A stretch of 64,000 nt of DNA from Megaustenia siamemsis (Eukaryota > Mollusca > Gastropoda > Stylommatophora > Ariophantidae), in NCBI GenBank assembly GCA_032433765.1, contig JAVIAB010000051.1, positions 54,796,828-54,860,827 of the forward strand, read 5' to 3'. Positions 1 to 11,420 of this stretch are shown here, piece after piece. The notes below the pieces were generated by a model that was not told the DNA's origin, searched no databases, and saw nothing but the letters and a program-made list of their open reading frames with translations. Within the stretch, counting starts at the first letter, position 1; each line of letters starts with the position of its first letter. The translations under genes were made by a program, and so were the position numbers.

Positions 1-34
1 ACTTCTATTACTACTACTACTGCTACAACTACTT

Positions 35-76
<42 letters not shown>

Positions 77-645
77 TTACTACTACTACTACTACTATTA
101 CCACTACTTCTATTACTACTACTACTGCTTCTATTACTACTACTACTACTACTTCTACTACTACTACTACTACTTCTACTACTACTACTACTACTACTAT
201 TACTACTGCTACAACTACTTATACTATTACTACTACTACTACTTCACTACTACTACTACTTCTACTACTACTTCTACTACTTCTACTTCTACTACTACTA
301 CAACTATTTCTACTACTACTACTACTACTACTTCTTCTACTACTACTACTACTACTATTACTACTACTACTACTTCACTACTATTACTTCTACTACTACT
401 TCACTACTACTACTACTACTTCTACTACTACTACTACTACTACTACTTCACTACTATTACTTCTACTACTACTTCACTACTACTACTACTACTTCTACTA
501 CTACTACTGCTACTTCTAATACTACTGCTATTACTACTACTACAATTATTATTACTATTAATACTACTATAATTATTATTATTACTACTACTACTACTAT
601 TACTATTACTACTACTGCTACTACTACTATTGATACTACTACTGC
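1..645. repeat. ACT/TAC trinucleotide microsatellite
   Basis: Nearly pure (ACT)n, interrupted by CTT, ATT and GCT variants, starting at the window edge. The valine/isoleucine-rich reading on the minus strand is only the translation of the repeat. The array probably continues to the left of the window. Confidence 0.95.
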
Positions 646-1436
646 TTTTCCAGGCGATTGCTTCTTAACATCGTCCGTCCTTAAATCGGCGTACTTTGTT
701 GTTTCCAACAAGCAGCTTTATTTTGCACTCCCAGAGTCCGACTTCAGCATCCTCAGATAGTATTTTTGGGTACCAGGTTTTTGCCTTATTTCTTCGGTCT
801 GTATTCATTTGGAAAGACCGGTTAGTCAATTTTAAGGCCCACCACTGCCACCTTTATTTTGATCTTAATCATGATCACTTCTGGTTCATTTATCCTAACC
901 CAAGTAGTCAGCAATGAGTTGCTAACCCCTTCCATCCTAGGCGTTGTTAGCCACACACAATATCAGTGAACCAGTAACTTCTGAGTAACGATGTTCTCTT
1001 CAAACAATCAGTCTTTGCAGCAACTAACATTTTTTTTTGCCTCCTTCACATACCCTTGGCTAATCTCTCTTTGTCTTTCATGGCTTGCGCCTGTTTCGTT
1101 TCCTTGAGCATTTCAAAGCAAACTTATTAAATTGCTCTGACCTGGTTATCATTTTATACTGTCTATGCTATCTTCACGACATAAACGCAAAAAGAAAAGA
1201 AAAGAAAAGAAAGTGAGAATGATGCGATCACGAAAGAAAGGTAGTGAGATCAATAAAGTATTTTATTTTTCCATATTTTCTGCACTTACTGCATGTATAT
1301 CCAGCCCCTACCCCCTCTTTATTAAAAAAAAAAAATTAGTTTTCCCCTCCTCAACTGCACCCGACTCCTTTACTTCGTCTCTCCTGGATCATCACAGGGT
1401 CCTCAGCACGCACGCACACACACACACACATATATT
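646..1436. other. unassigned intergenic DNA
   Basis: No gene or repeat family recognised. It contains a short CA run near 1410-1432 that merges into TATA, which looks like the 3' tail of the LINE-D copy that continues beyond the SINE insertion. Short open frames here show no recognisable domain. Confidence 0.5.
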
Positions 1437-1445
1437 TGTATGGCA

Positions 1446-1709
1446 GGGAGCCGCGATAGCTCAGTGGTTAGTGAACTGGACTACAAAGGACAAGAGGTAT
1501 GGTTCGATCCTAACCGACGGCTTCCGGGTTCACCCAGCCTTTAATGGGTACGGGATTTTTTTCTGGAAAAGTAAAGACGCACTGGCGTAATACCGATCAC
1601 ATTTATCCAAAAATCATGTGCTGAAGGTCTGTAAAAAGGATGGTCACTAACACTATATTCTCTATAAGCCAGTTGGCGTGACGGGGGTATTTTACTTTAC
1701 TTTTTTATA
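1446..1709 (+). mobile_element. SINE-A copy 1 (tRNA-derived SINE)
   Basis: The head is tRNA-like, with an RNA polymerase III A box (TAGCTCAGTGG) near 1457 and a B box (GGTTCGATCC) near 1500. The unrelated body ends in GACGGGGGTA followed by a T/A-rich tail. An 8-bp duplication, TGTATGGC, lies at 1437-1444 and 1710-1717. The flanks match the 3' tail of LINE-D, so this SINE landed in an older LINE-D copy. Seven other copies lie in the window. Confidence 0.85.
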
Positions 1710-1717
1710 TGTATGGC

Positions 1718-2548
1718 CCTTTTCGTCTTGTCAGACGGTCTAGTGGAGGCTATTGTGTATTTTTTTGAGGTTTTGTTTTTGTCGAGCAGCTTCTGTCGTG
1801 GCTAATTCTACCAATGTTTGACAAACACACACGACCACAGAATGAACAAGTCAAGCCCACAGATCCACAGGGTTTTCCATCCTTTTTCATGAGTCTTTTC
1901 TCTTCTAAGTTTTGCCTTAGCACAGTCTCAAATGATGTTATCTCATTCCATATACATGCTCCCCATGATATGCGATCACTTGCCAGATGTTCCCAGCCAT
2001 TTTCACAGATGGAGAAGTCATTCAGAGATAATTTACAGATATCTCTATATCGTAGTTTAGGTCTGCCGATTTGTCTTTTTCCGTGTGTTAGTTCGCCAAA
2101 TAGTATTTGCCTGGGGATGCGTTTTTATTTGCCTGGGGATGCGTTTTCTTCCATTCGCTAGACGTGCCCCAGCCATCTTAGTCTTCGACATCTGATCATC
2201 GACATGATTGTTGAGGTCTTAGCACGTTGCAGGACAGTTAAGTTGGTTGTTTTGTTCTGCTATTTGATGTGCATTATTCTGCGAAGACATCGCATGTGGA
2301 AGACATTTAGTCTTTTTTCATGATTTGAGTATATTGTCCAGATTTCAGATCCATATAATAGTGTACCAAGCACACACGATTGATATATTAAGAGTTTGGT
2401 CTTTAATGTTAGTTTCGTGTTGTTCCAGGGACTTTCTGTAAGTTAGCCGAAAGTCGTAGATGCCTTACCAATTCGGCTGTTTATTTCATCATCAAGAGAA
2501 TTAGTTTGCGTAATTGTGCATCCAAGATACGTGAATTTCTGAACTGGT
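1718..2548 (-). pseudogene. LINE-D 3' fragment (reverse transcriptase C-terminal region)
   Basis: Read on the minus strand, this is the end of a non-LTR retrotransposon ORF. It covers the post-catalytic connection region (a 'YLGCTITQTN'-like segment near 2500), the common 'G+RQIGRPKLRY+D' basic segment near 2050-2090, and a C-terminal cysteine/histidine cluster (CSFCG...SHDRSC) near 1790-1850 that resembles the zinc finger ending some invertebrate LINE proteins. The stop is near 1750. There are frameshifts and an internal duplication of about 20 bp around 2105-2145. A second copy of the C-terminus lies at 37790-37975 on the plus strand. It is 5' truncated and dead. Confidence 0.75.
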
Positions 2549-2549
2549 T

Positions 2550-2557
2550 ATATATAT

Positions 2558-2612
<55 letters not shown>
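2550..2612. repeat. TA dinucleotide microsatellite
   Basis: (TA)n run with one CATG interruption, directly at the 5' truncation point of the LINE-D fragment. Confidence 0.95.
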
Positions 2613-2618
<6 letters not shown>

Positions 2619-2732
2619 GTGACAAAGTAAGTGTTCCTTTTTTTTGCCTCCGTCCTGACTAAACTATATATATATTGTAATTAAGATAGAGGATGTCATC
2701 TGATTAGCTGAACCACCGTTGTCTTAGCAATA

Positions 2733-3909
2733 TTATCATCATCAAGTACCGGGCCTGCTGGCGTAAGTGATCTTGTCTCTCCACAAATATCGATCTCGAC
2801 AGTTATTTATCAATTCCGTTTTTGGCCTTCTGCCAAGCTATTCTCTTAAGCTGTCTGGTATCTTTTCTCTTTGCTAGCCTTTGTTACAATATATTCCAGC
2901 TGTTTGCTTCTCATTACATGGCTAAAAATTATGATTGTTTGTTCCTAATATTAGAAATTCGTTGTCTTTTTGCTTTGATCTCTTTCTGATCGTTTTCATT
3001 ACTCTTCTTAGTTGTTCATGGTATTCTCAACATTCTTCTGTAAAACCACATTTCTACAGACTCCAGTGATTTTCTTGTCTGTTGTCCTATTGTCCATAAT
3101 TCACATCCATATGTTAAGACTGGCTCTACATTACATTTAAGAACATTTTTTGTTTGTTTCTGTTATCAAAAATGGATTTCACAGTATCTTCATTGTGTTG
3201 GAAAGCTGCTTTTGCCTGAGTCATTCTGCATCTCATCTCTTTTGTACATCTACCATCTGAGGTTAACAATATTCCCAGATATTTAAATTCATTTACCTAT
3301 TTTAATATTGTTCCACTTGCTTTTATTGTGAACTGCGGTGATGTCTTTTTCTTTATTGTAATAATTACTTCTGTCTTTTTTTGCGATTAAGGCTGAGTCC
3401 TTTATCTTTGCTTTCTTTCAATATAATGTCTAACATTTCTTGTAAATCATTTTCACTCTTAGCGATTAAGACTGTATCATCAGCATCCCTTAGATTAATT
3501 ATAAAAGTAAAAAAAAAAGTAAAGTACCCCCGTCACGCCAAGTGGCGTATAGGGAATATGGTGTGAGTGACCATCAATTTTACAGACCTTCAGCACATGA
3601 TTTTTGGGGCAATGTGGTCTGTATTACGTCCGTGCCGCTTTACTTTCCCAGAAAAAAATCCGGTACCCATTAAAGGCTGGGTGAACCCAGAAGTCGTCGG
3701 TTGGGATTGAACCCTACCCCTTGTCCTTTGTAGTCCAGTTCACTAACCACTGAGCTATCGCGGCTCCCTAGATTAATTATATTATGGTTTATTTAACTCC
3801 GATTGTTATTCCAGGCATGCCCCTTTTGAATCTTAAAATAATCTCACTATACATATTAAATAAATCTGGTGACAGCTTACAACCTTGCCTAACACCATGT
3901 TTTGTCATA
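2733..3909 (-). pseudogene. LINE-A fragment, 5' truncated, split by a SINE
   Basis: The minus-strand reading ends in the residues RPGT, then a stop and a (GAT)n tail at 2734-2744. Going 5', it gives the 'WGRS...R+LWRDMITYAS' end, the 'MRREQLEYIVTTGK' segment, the YLG connection region and, near 3430-3500, the catalytic loop of reverse transcriptase, here read as DADD rather than the usual YADD. SINE-A copy 2 interrupts it at 3503-3768 and the LINE resumes to about 3909, where a (GAT)n-tailed LINE-B begins. Many stops and frameshifts. Other copies: 5700-6332, 8071-8758, 45190-45725, 60001-60620, 61568-61935 and 63840-64000. Confidence 0.8.
3503..3768 (-). mobile_element. SINE-A copy 2
   Basis: Full-length inverted copy ending in the tRNA-like head (A box and GGCTCCC start) at 3768. 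A perfect 12-bp target duplication, TAGATTAATTAT, lies at 3491-3502 and 3769-3780. It is inserted in the reverse transcriptase region of the LINE-A fragment, which shows that LINE-A copy is the older of the two. Confidence 0.9.
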
Positions 3910-3910
3910 G

Positions 3911-4655
3911 CAACATCATCATTATCATCATCGATTGCCGTCTCCGCAACGAAGGTTGCCTACCGTGGAGCGCCATTCTGCTCTGTCTCTTGCTTTGATG
4001 GTGCAGGTTGTCATAGGCTGAATTGTCAATCTTTTGATGTTACTCGTCCATGTTAGTCTTGGTCTGCCTCTGCCTCTTTTACCTTGTATTTTCCCTTCCA
4101 GGATTACTTTTGGTAGACTGTTGTGTCTTTTAACATGGCCAAAAAATCGCATTTGTCTTGTTTGAATTGTGCTTAGTAGTTCTCTTTTTATTTTTAGTTA
4201 TTTTAAGACTTCATAGTTTGTTTTCATTTCTTTCCAGCCAGTTCTTCTTTTTCTTCTATACAACCACATTTCAAAAGCTTCAATTTTCTGTTCGGTTTTC
4301 TTGTCTAATGTCCATGTTTCTGCACCATAGTAGAATGTTGAGAAAATATGACATTTTGCTATTCTTAGCTTTAGTCCTTGTATTATTTGTTTTAATGTTA
4401 GTATATTTTTTCATGGTATTAACATTAATTTTTGCCATTCCTATTCTTTTATTTATTTCAGTTTTACATTTTCCGTCACTGATCATAGTATGTCCAAGGT
4501 AGTTGTAGCTCTAAACTGTCTACATGTCTATTCCTTCAACTTTGATGTTATCTGCTTGTATATTTTGAGTATTATCTTTGTTTATGATCATAGTTTTAGC
4601 ATTTCTGATATTCATATCCAATCCATATTTTTGCTTGAAGAACTATATCGTACTC
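3911..4655 (-). pseudogene. LINE-B fragment (reverse transcriptase C-terminal region)
   Basis: The minus-strand reading contains 'MRFFGHVKRHNSLPK', then a 'GKRGRGRPRLTW' basic segment, 'DRAEWRSTVGNLRCGDG', and a (GAT)n-like tail at 3911-3935. This is the typical C-terminus of an invertebrate non-LTR retrotransposon. It is tandem with LINE-A and in the same orientation. It reaches upstream into the connection region and ends at a CAA repeat. A shorter copy lies at 30716-30930. Confidence 0.75.
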
Positions 4656-4694
<39 letters not shown>

Positions 4695-4696
4695 AA
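4656..4696. repeat. CAA trinucleotide microsatellite
   Basis: About 13 CAA units at the truncation point of the LINE-B fragment. Confidence 0.95.
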
Positions 4697-4782
4697 CAAC
4701 ATCTAGGTCTTCTAATTGAGACCGCTAAATAACCGTGTTACCTGTACAGTATTTCTTCATAATGAAGTCGATGATAGTTCAA

Positions 4783-5260
4783 ATATCATCATTATGTGCT
4801 ATATCGGTTGGCGTAGGAGATCATGTCCTTCCACAATTCTCTGTCAACAGTGCATGGTATCAATTCTGTTTTTGACTGTTTATCGTGTCACAACACCAAG
4901 CTATCTAGTATCTTCTCTCTTTATCATCTGCAACCTCTCTTTCCCTTTATTGTACCAGTTGTAACAGAATATTCCAACTTACCTCTTTTTATGATGTGGC
5001 CGCAATATGGCGATTGATACTTTCTAATCTTTCTTTATGAGCTCTTTTGTTGTGTTAGGCTCTTTGAGAATTTACTCGTTTGTCTTTTTAACTGTCCATG
5101 GAATTCTCAACATTATTCTAAGAAATTTCATCTCTGTGGTCTCTACTAAATAGGATTTTCATTTGCTTATCTATTGTCCACGACTCGCTTCCACAGATTG
5201 TCTCCACATGGAAACTCTATCTTATTTCTATTCACATAGACTTGTTTCATAAGATGTTTT
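4783..5260 (-). pseudogene. LINE-C 3' fragment
   Basis: The minus-strand sequence matches the better preserved copy at 49606-50090: '..WRDMIAYANR' at the end, then 'LVTTGK', 'RQREKI' and 'PWTDKKTNEE'-like segments further 5'. It is degenerate, with stops and indels. The (ATC)n-type tail lies near 4785-4796. Confidence 0.65.
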
Positions 5261-5349
5261 TCATTAATTCTAAAAGAGAGAGATAAAATACAGTTCTTGT
5301 TCCAACATCTGCTTTAATCTGAAACTATTCCCACATTTGCTCTGTGCAA

Positions 5350-5662
5350 ACTAAAAGGTAGAAGACTTGAAGGCTAGTTTTCACCTATATGTGCTCGGTC
5401 GCCTATCCAGAAGTGTTCGGAGGCTTCTAGATAGTGTCACTTTAAACATCGAAACTTACGATGCGAGGCGGCATTCCTTACCTTTCCATAGTACTGCCCT
5501 GGTGCCCATTTCTGCCAGCGGCTGGGTCGATTACGTGGGTATTTTTTTTTTTCAAACCATGAGTGCAACTGACACTGCTTTCAGTGGGAATCGAATACGG
5601 GTTGTCCGAACGTCGGGAGCTAGTGGGATAGTTTTTACAACTTAGCCACTGAGGTCCCCAGA
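5350..5662 (-). mobile_element. SINE-C copy 1 (second tRNA-derived family)
   Basis: The reverse complement begins with a tRNA-like head near 5660: A box TGGCTAAGTTG near 5640 and B box GTATTCGATTCCC near 5590. A body with a poly-T/poly-A run follows at 5540-5551. The closest relative is the copy at 45996-46330, in which the same head, A-run and tail (beginning TTTCTGGATAGGCG) occur. No target duplication was identified. Confidence 0.7.
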
Positions 5663-5699
5663 AATACCGTACTTCACTCTGTACAAAACTAACCGTTAT

Positions 5700-6332
5700 T
5701 GCTCATTTTTTATGATGTTGGTGACTTTTGAAGAGGTGAGATGCAGAATGGCTAAGGCAAAAGAGGTGAGATGCAGAATGGCTAAGGCAAAAGAGGTGAG
5801 ATGCAGAATGGCTAAGGCAAAAGCAGCTTTCCAACAAAATGAGGAAGATACTATGCAATCCATTTTTGATAATAGAAACAAGAAAAAGAGTTCTTAAATG
5901 TTATGTAGAGCCAGTCTTAACATATGGATGTGAATCATGGACAATAGGACAACAGACAAGAAAATCACTAGTCTGTAGAAATGTGGTTTTACAGAAGAAT
6001 GTTGAGAATACCATGGACAGCTAAGAAGAGTAATGACAACGTTCTGAAAGAGGCCAAAGCATAAAGAGAGCTAATTTCCAATATTAGGAAGAAACAGTCA
6101 CCACTTTCTGGCCGTGTAATGAGAAGAGAACAACTGGAATATATTGTAACAACTGGGAAAATTGAGGGACGAAGAGATAGAGGGAAGCAAAGAGAAAAAA
6201 AATACCAGACAGCTTAATAGAATGGCTTGGCAGAAGGTCAACAACAGAAATTATAAATAACTGCCGAGATCGAAAGTTGTGGAGAGACATGATCACCTAC
6301 GCCAGCAGGCCCGGTACTTGATGATGATAATG
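5700..6332 (+). pseudogene. LINE-A 3' fragment with internal triplication
   Basis: The plus-strand reading runs from 'EEVRCRMAKAK' through the 'LTYGCESWTIGQQTR' connection region and the 'RREQLEYIVTTGK' segment to RPGT, with a stop near 6319 and a GAT tail. A 30-bp segment (10 codons) at 5733-5822 is present three times in perfect tandem. Frameshifts near 5840-5900 and 6050 break the frame. Confidence 0.8.
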
Positions 6333-6534
6333 GTGGCTTTTGGTGATATTCCATATTGCCTCAGGATATTCCACAATCAGTCTCTGCGTGTACTGTTGAA
6401 GCACTTTTACATTAAAAAAATTTTTTTTGAAGCCAGTGACGTTTAGTACAAGCGAGCTATGCTCTTCGACATGCTCACCCCAGTACAATACTTAGAGTGA
6501 GAATTTGATCCAGGCAGTATCTTCTTTTTTTGAA

Positions 6535-7022
6535 TGATCGCTGGCTCATATCCCTGGCTCATATCGCTGGCTCATATCGCAGGCTCATATCGCAGCCTCA
6601 TATCGTTGGCTGATATTCCTGACTCATATCGCTGGCTCATATCGCTGGCTCATATCGTTGGCTGATATTCCTGACTCATATCGCTGGCTCATATCGCTGG
6701 CTCATATCGTTGGCTGATATTCCTGACTCATATCGCTGGCTCATATCGCTGGCTCATATCGCTGGCTCATATCGCAGGCTCATATCGTTGACTGATATTC
6801 CTGACTCATATCGCTGGCTCATATCGCTGGTTCATATCGCTGGCTCATATCGCTGGCTCATATCGTTGGCTGATATTCCTGACTCATATCGCTGGCTCAT
6901 ATCGCAGGCTCATATCGTTGGCTGATATTCCTGACTCATATCGCTGGCTCATATCGCAGACTCATATCGTTGGCTGATATTCCTGACTCATATCGCTGGC
7001 TCATATCGATGGCTCATATCAC
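6535..7022. repeat. 13-bp minisatellite with higher-order structure
   Basis: About 37 copies of GCTGGCTCATATC and variants. GTTGGCTGATATTCCTGACT variants recur at regular spacing, giving a higher-order unit of four or more 13-mers. The readings in several frames are repeat translations. Confidence 0.93.
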
Positions 7023-7436
7023 ATAGTGTGTGCTCACTTCTTTCTTAACTGTTCAAAGTAATCCACGTATTCTTCTCAGAAAACACATTTCTGACGCCTC
7101 AAGATGTCTCCTCTGATTATTTGTCTTTTCTTTATTCGTATAATAACATCAGCAAAACTCATTCCTTACAATAGTAGTAATATAAGACTGATTCTTATCA
7201 GTAAAATAATTCAAGCCTTACTTTACAAATGCAGCATTATAACAGTCACAATGTAAGACTCTTTTTTTTAATAACAGCAGTAATATGAAACTCTTTCTTT
7301 GCAACAGCATCGGTGTAAGACTCTATCTTTAAAACATCAACAATTTTCGACTAATTCTTATTAACAACAGCAAATTGAGAATAATTTGTCTGATAGCAGC
7401 AATCTGAAACTCATTAACATAACAGCAGAATTTCGA
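7023..7436. other. unassigned A/T-rich DNA
   Basis: No gene seen. It contains loosely repeated motifs (TAACAGCAG... and GACT(A/C)(A/T)TTCTT) that look like the diverged edge of the 30-bp array that follows. Confidence 0.5.
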
Positions 7437-7785
7437 GGTTAATTCTTTATAACATTATACATTTTTGACTAATTCTTTATAACATTATACATTTTTGACT
7501 AATTCTTTATAACATTATAAATTGTTGACTAATTCTTTATAACATTATACATTTTTGACTAATTCTTTATTACATTATAAATTTTTGACTAATTCTTTAT
7601 AACATTATACATTTTTGACTAATTCTTTATAACATTATACATTTTTGACTAACTCTTTATAACATTATACATTTTTGACTAATTCTTTATAACATTATAC
7701 ATTTTTGACTAACTCTTTATAACATTATACATTTTTGACTAATTCTTTATAACATTATACATTTTTGACTAATTCTTTATAATGA
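7437..7785. repeat. 30-bp minisatellite
   Basis: About 12 near-identical 30-bp units (TTTTTGACTAATTCTTTATA core). Single-base variants such as AACTC for AATTC alternate between units at 7650-7730, which suggests some spread by 60-bp pairs. Confidence 0.95.
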
Positions 7786-8070
7786 AAGCAATTGTATACC
7801 TTTCCCCGATTCAGAAGGAAGTTACTCTTTTGTTAAAATATATTTCTGATCCTTGTTATTGTTTTAATATGAGAGGTCCTACTCTATCTATTTTACGCTG
7901 TCGATATTCTATTATGTAGTTTACTAGGGCTCAGGAATCCAGCGAGAGGATTCGAAAAGCACCACTTGTTGCAGCTTGTCAGCTACTGACTGCTATGTCG
8001 ATCCTCGGAAAAGGAACAGCAGAAGCTTAAAGGGTTAACCTTTACATACAAGACCAATGTTGCTGTATTC

Positions 8071-8758
8071 ATCATCATCATCATTATCATCATTATCATC
8101 ATCATCAAGTACCGGGCCTGCTGGCGTAGGTTATCATGTCTCTCCACAACTTTCGATCTCGACAGTTATTTATAATTTCCGTTATTGATCTTCTGCCAAG
8201 CCATTCTCTTAATCTGTGTGGTATCTTTTCTCTTTGCTTCCCTCTATCTCTTCGTCCGTCGATTTTTCCAGTTGTTACAATATATTCCAGCTGTTCTATT
8301 CTCATAACATGGCCAAAACATGATGATTATTTCTTCTTAATATTGGAAATTAGCTCTCTTTTTGCTTTGATCTCTTTCAAAACATTTTCATTACACTTCT
8401 TAGCTGTCCATGGTATTCTCAACATTCTTCTGTAAAACCACATTTCTACAGCATCCAGTGATCTTCTTTTCTGTTGTCCTATTGTCAATGATTCACATCC
8501 ATATGTTAAGACTGGCTCTACATAACATTTAAGAACTCTTTGTTTTTTGTTTCAGTTGTTAAAAATGGATTTTACAGTATCTTCATTTTGTTGGAAAGCT
8601 GCTTTTGCCTGAGCCATTCTGCATCTCATTTCTGTTGTACATCTACCATCTGAGGTTAACAATATTTCCAGATATTTAAATTCATTTACCTGTTTTAATA
8701 TTGTTCCACTTTATTGTGAACTGCGGTGATGACTTTTTCTTTGTTGTTATAATTTATG
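8071..8758 (-). pseudogene. LINE-A 3' fragment
   Basis: The minus-strand reading ends 'WRDMITYASRPGT', followed by a long (GAT)n tail (8071-8106). It carries the 'MRIEQLEYIVTTGKIDGRRD' segment and the connection region up to about 8758. Several frameshifts. 5' truncated. Confidence 0.8.
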
Positions 8759-10058
8759 ATGTTGCTATAATTGAATATAATTTGAAGGCCTATCTTCCAG
8801 TAGGTCTATGCTATTTGTCATCTTACGAATTTCCTGGCATTTATTCATGTAGGATGCACGCAGATTAAAGTAAACCTTTATCAGCAGTTAATACGAAGCT
8901 TCTGTAGCAACTGATATAGCACAAGTCCACGTAACGAAAAGAGGACATATACAGATTAAAACAATGTGCCACAAATCAACACTGAAATGTACAATGACGC
9001 TCCAGTGATTCTTACAGAAGCTTGTGTCATTCCAACATTGGCTCGAGATCCATACAAGAGTCAAAGAGCCATGAAGATAATACAGAGTCCCCGAAATTCA
9101 AACAGACCCATAAATCCATTTGGTGCCCCAAAAATTTACACAGGGGTCCAAGAGATCCAACAAGAGCTCTAGGGATCCGAACAATGCCAGTGCATTCAAC
9201 ACCAACGACTCAAACATCCACTACACCCAATTATTCGTTGCCTGAAAACAAGCACCCAGAGACAGACGCAGAGTCCCTGACACATTTGTGTAATAACGCA
9301 CTGAGTGAAGCGCACCGCCATTACTCCTACATTCTTCCAAATAAAATGGAATATAAAAACCCAAACAATGAATTTACAACGGAAACAGTCGTTCGCGCAT
9401 GCGTGTTACAAGTCTCCAGGGTGAAAGATCGACTGGAGAACGTTTATTCACTCCTCATTTTTCGTATTTGCCATGGAGTAACGAGAGAGAAATGGCCAAA
9501 AGTTAGAAGACCCCCCACTCCCATTTTCCCGACAAGGTGGCATTAGTTACATTATTTAACCCTCCAGGCTTAATTAAAGTGGTGACGTAGGGTTTCGATT
9601 TAAGTTGCAGCTCGCGAATGAGCTTTGTTGACTTTGTCACGTGACAACCAGGAGTTAAAGTAGTTGTTAATTTTCGCCCGGATGTAATTTTTAGCTTTGT
9701 AAAATAGAATCTATTTTGTTCAATAAGCAAAAGAGTTATACAGACACGTATTAGAGTATGCCTAAGAGCGAAGTCAATAGAATAAGATAAAGATGCAAAC
9801 AATGTGGCACACAAAATGTTTTACAAGAGAGAAGCTGAACGTCACAAAGTAAACCCGTCAACAAAATCAATGGGATTATGTTTTTTTTTAATTTTAATGT
9901 AGCCTATTATATATTCTTCTGCTATCATGGCTCATTCAGACTAGGACTGCGGACTCTCTTATGAAGACTACTGCCTGCTATAGTGATTCGGTTGACCCGT
10001 AGAGTTTCTTTTCCAGAGAGGTGGGAGTGGGCTATATTGTCCTCCTTAGGCTTGGGTA
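8759..10058. other. unassigned DNA with a 174-codon open frame
   Basis: A 174-codon frame lies at 9022-9546 (+). It is proline/threonine/asparagine-rich, without a domain, signal peptide or motif I recognise, and its start context is unremarkable. It could be an exon of an unknown gene or chance. Nothing else is supported between 9547 and 10058. Confidence 0.3.
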
Positions 10059-10261
10059 GGGAGCCGCGATAGCTCAGTGGTTAGTGAACTGGACTACAAA
10101 GGACAAGAGGTAGGGTTCGATTCCAAACCGACGGCTCTGGTTCACCCATCTTTTAATGGGTACCGGGTTTTTTTATGGGAAAGTAAAGCGGCACGGGCGT
10201 AATACCGACCACATTACCCCAAAAATCATGTGCCGAAGATCTGTAAAGTTTATGGTCATAA
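10059..10261 (+). mobile_element. SINE-A copy 3, 3' truncated
   Basis: The head (A box near 10070, B box near 10115) and body are clear, but the last 60 bp or so (the CCATATTCCCTATACGCC... end) are missing. The sequence passes directly into LINE-G reverse transcriptase sequence at about 10262. No target duplication can be paired. Confidence 0.8.
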
Positions 10262-10482
10262 TTCTAGAACTCAGATACGCTGACGACACAGTCCTCCTCT
10301 CAAACAGTGTAGAAAGATTAAAAGAGACAATTGAGTGTGTTAAAAACACAGTGAAGAGCAAAATCTCTAACTGAACATACATAACTAAGATAATATCCAT
10401 TGTTGAAACAAAAAGCCAGCCCAAAATCATCAACAACACTGAAGAACTTGAAATTGTAACAAACTATGAATATCTGGGATCT

Positions 10483-10740
10483 CGTTCGTTCGTTCGCTTT
10501 CGTCAGCTCTGACCTCTGACGAAGTCCCACCCACTCAATTTTGTAGGACTGAATTTTGCGTGTAAAGTCTGTTTTATCCCATTATAGGATGCCCCTCGCC
10601 ATGCAGGCAGATTTACTCCGACTTCAGAGGTACTAATTTTTAGGGAATTAGTAAAACCCAGGTGTCCTCGCTAGGGTACGAACCTCGGCTGTTGCCGTGG
10701 TAAGCCAACCGCCTATCGATTGCGCTAACCGGACACCCAC
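10483..10740 (-). mobile_element. SINE-B (third tRNA-derived family) with CGAA tail
   Basis: The reverse complement starts with a tRNA-like head at about 10740 (A box near TTAGCGCAATCGATAGGCGG, B box AGGTTCGTACCC) and ends with a (CGAA)n tail at 10483-10497. A perfect 11-bp target duplication, ATCTGGGATCT, lies at 10472-10482 and 10741-10751. It lies inside the LINE-G connection region. It is the only copy in the window, and its head sequence differs from SINE-A and SINE-C. Confidence 0.85.
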
Positions 10741-11352
10741 ATCTGGGATCTATTGTAACTAACAAATGGAGACAGAAAGAGATCAAAAGAAGATTAGCAA
10801 TAGCAACACAAAAATTAAATGCAATGAAGTACATGTGGCACAACATCAGCATTAAAATTTCTGAGGCATGTGTCTTCCATATAGCAAAATATAATTGTAA
10901 ATCATGGACAATCTGGCAAACAGCAAGGAAGAAGATTTTCGATTCATTCGAAACAAAATGCCACAGAAATATCTTTAACATCTCTTGGATAATGGAAAAG
11001 AGCAATAGAGACATATTAGAGGTTTTAAACATTAAAAAGAACTGGCGTAGAAATATCGTTCTACAGAAGAAATTAAAATACTATGACGAAGACAAAAGAC
11101 ACAGCGGGCCGGAAAGAACAATAATGGAGAGCATGGTTCCTGGGCGACGCATCAGAGACAGAGCAGGAAGGAGATGATTTCAAGACATTAATGAGACCTC
11201 GAACATAACAACAGAAGAAGTTGTCGATCTGGCTAGAGACAGATATTCTTTCAGACGGGCTGTAGTGAATGCAACGTTCTGCAAGGGACATGCAACCTAT
11301 TGATGATTATATATTTCAAAGTTGATGAAGTTTGTGGTGCCCCAACAACAGC

Positions 11353-11358
11353 CACGTT
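11353..11358 (+). other. left target-site duplication of the palindromic element
   Basis: CACGTT, directly followed by the element end AGTAGTATACAA. An identical CACGTT follows the right end at 21605-21610. Confidence 0.85.
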
Positions 11359-11420
11359 AGTAGTATACAAGGGTGTAACTAAGTCGCATTTGACCCGTAA
11401 ATTAACAAAGATATATAGTA

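Larger units (their letters stand above)
10262..11358 (+). pseudogene. LINE-G fragment: reverse transcriptase end, interrupted twice
   Basis: The plus-strand reading starts at the catalytic loop (LRYADDTVLLSNSVERLKE), runs through the YLGS connection region, is interrupted by SINE-B at 10483-10740, resumes at 'IVTNKW+QKEIKRRL', and continues through 'HSGPERTIMESMVPG', 'DINETSN...DLARDRYSFR' and GHAT, a C-terminal hallmark of this LINE group. Its last codons are cut by the palindromic element: joining the flanks at the CACGTT duplication restores a short in-frame tail ending at a TAA at 21618. The protein lacks everything upstream of the YADD box and has several stops. Confidence 0.8.

Noticed and set aside
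469..711. Poly-valine hydrophobic frame on the minus strand
   Set aside because: It is the reading of the ACT repeat.
1446..1520. tRNA gene (and the same head at the other SINE copies)
   Set aside because: A and B boxes are present, but I see no complete cloverleaf with paired acceptor stem and anticodon arm, and the sequence continues into a SINE body with target duplications.
9022..9546. 174-codon frame as a gene
   Set aside because: No domain, composition or context supports coding. Left as unassigned.
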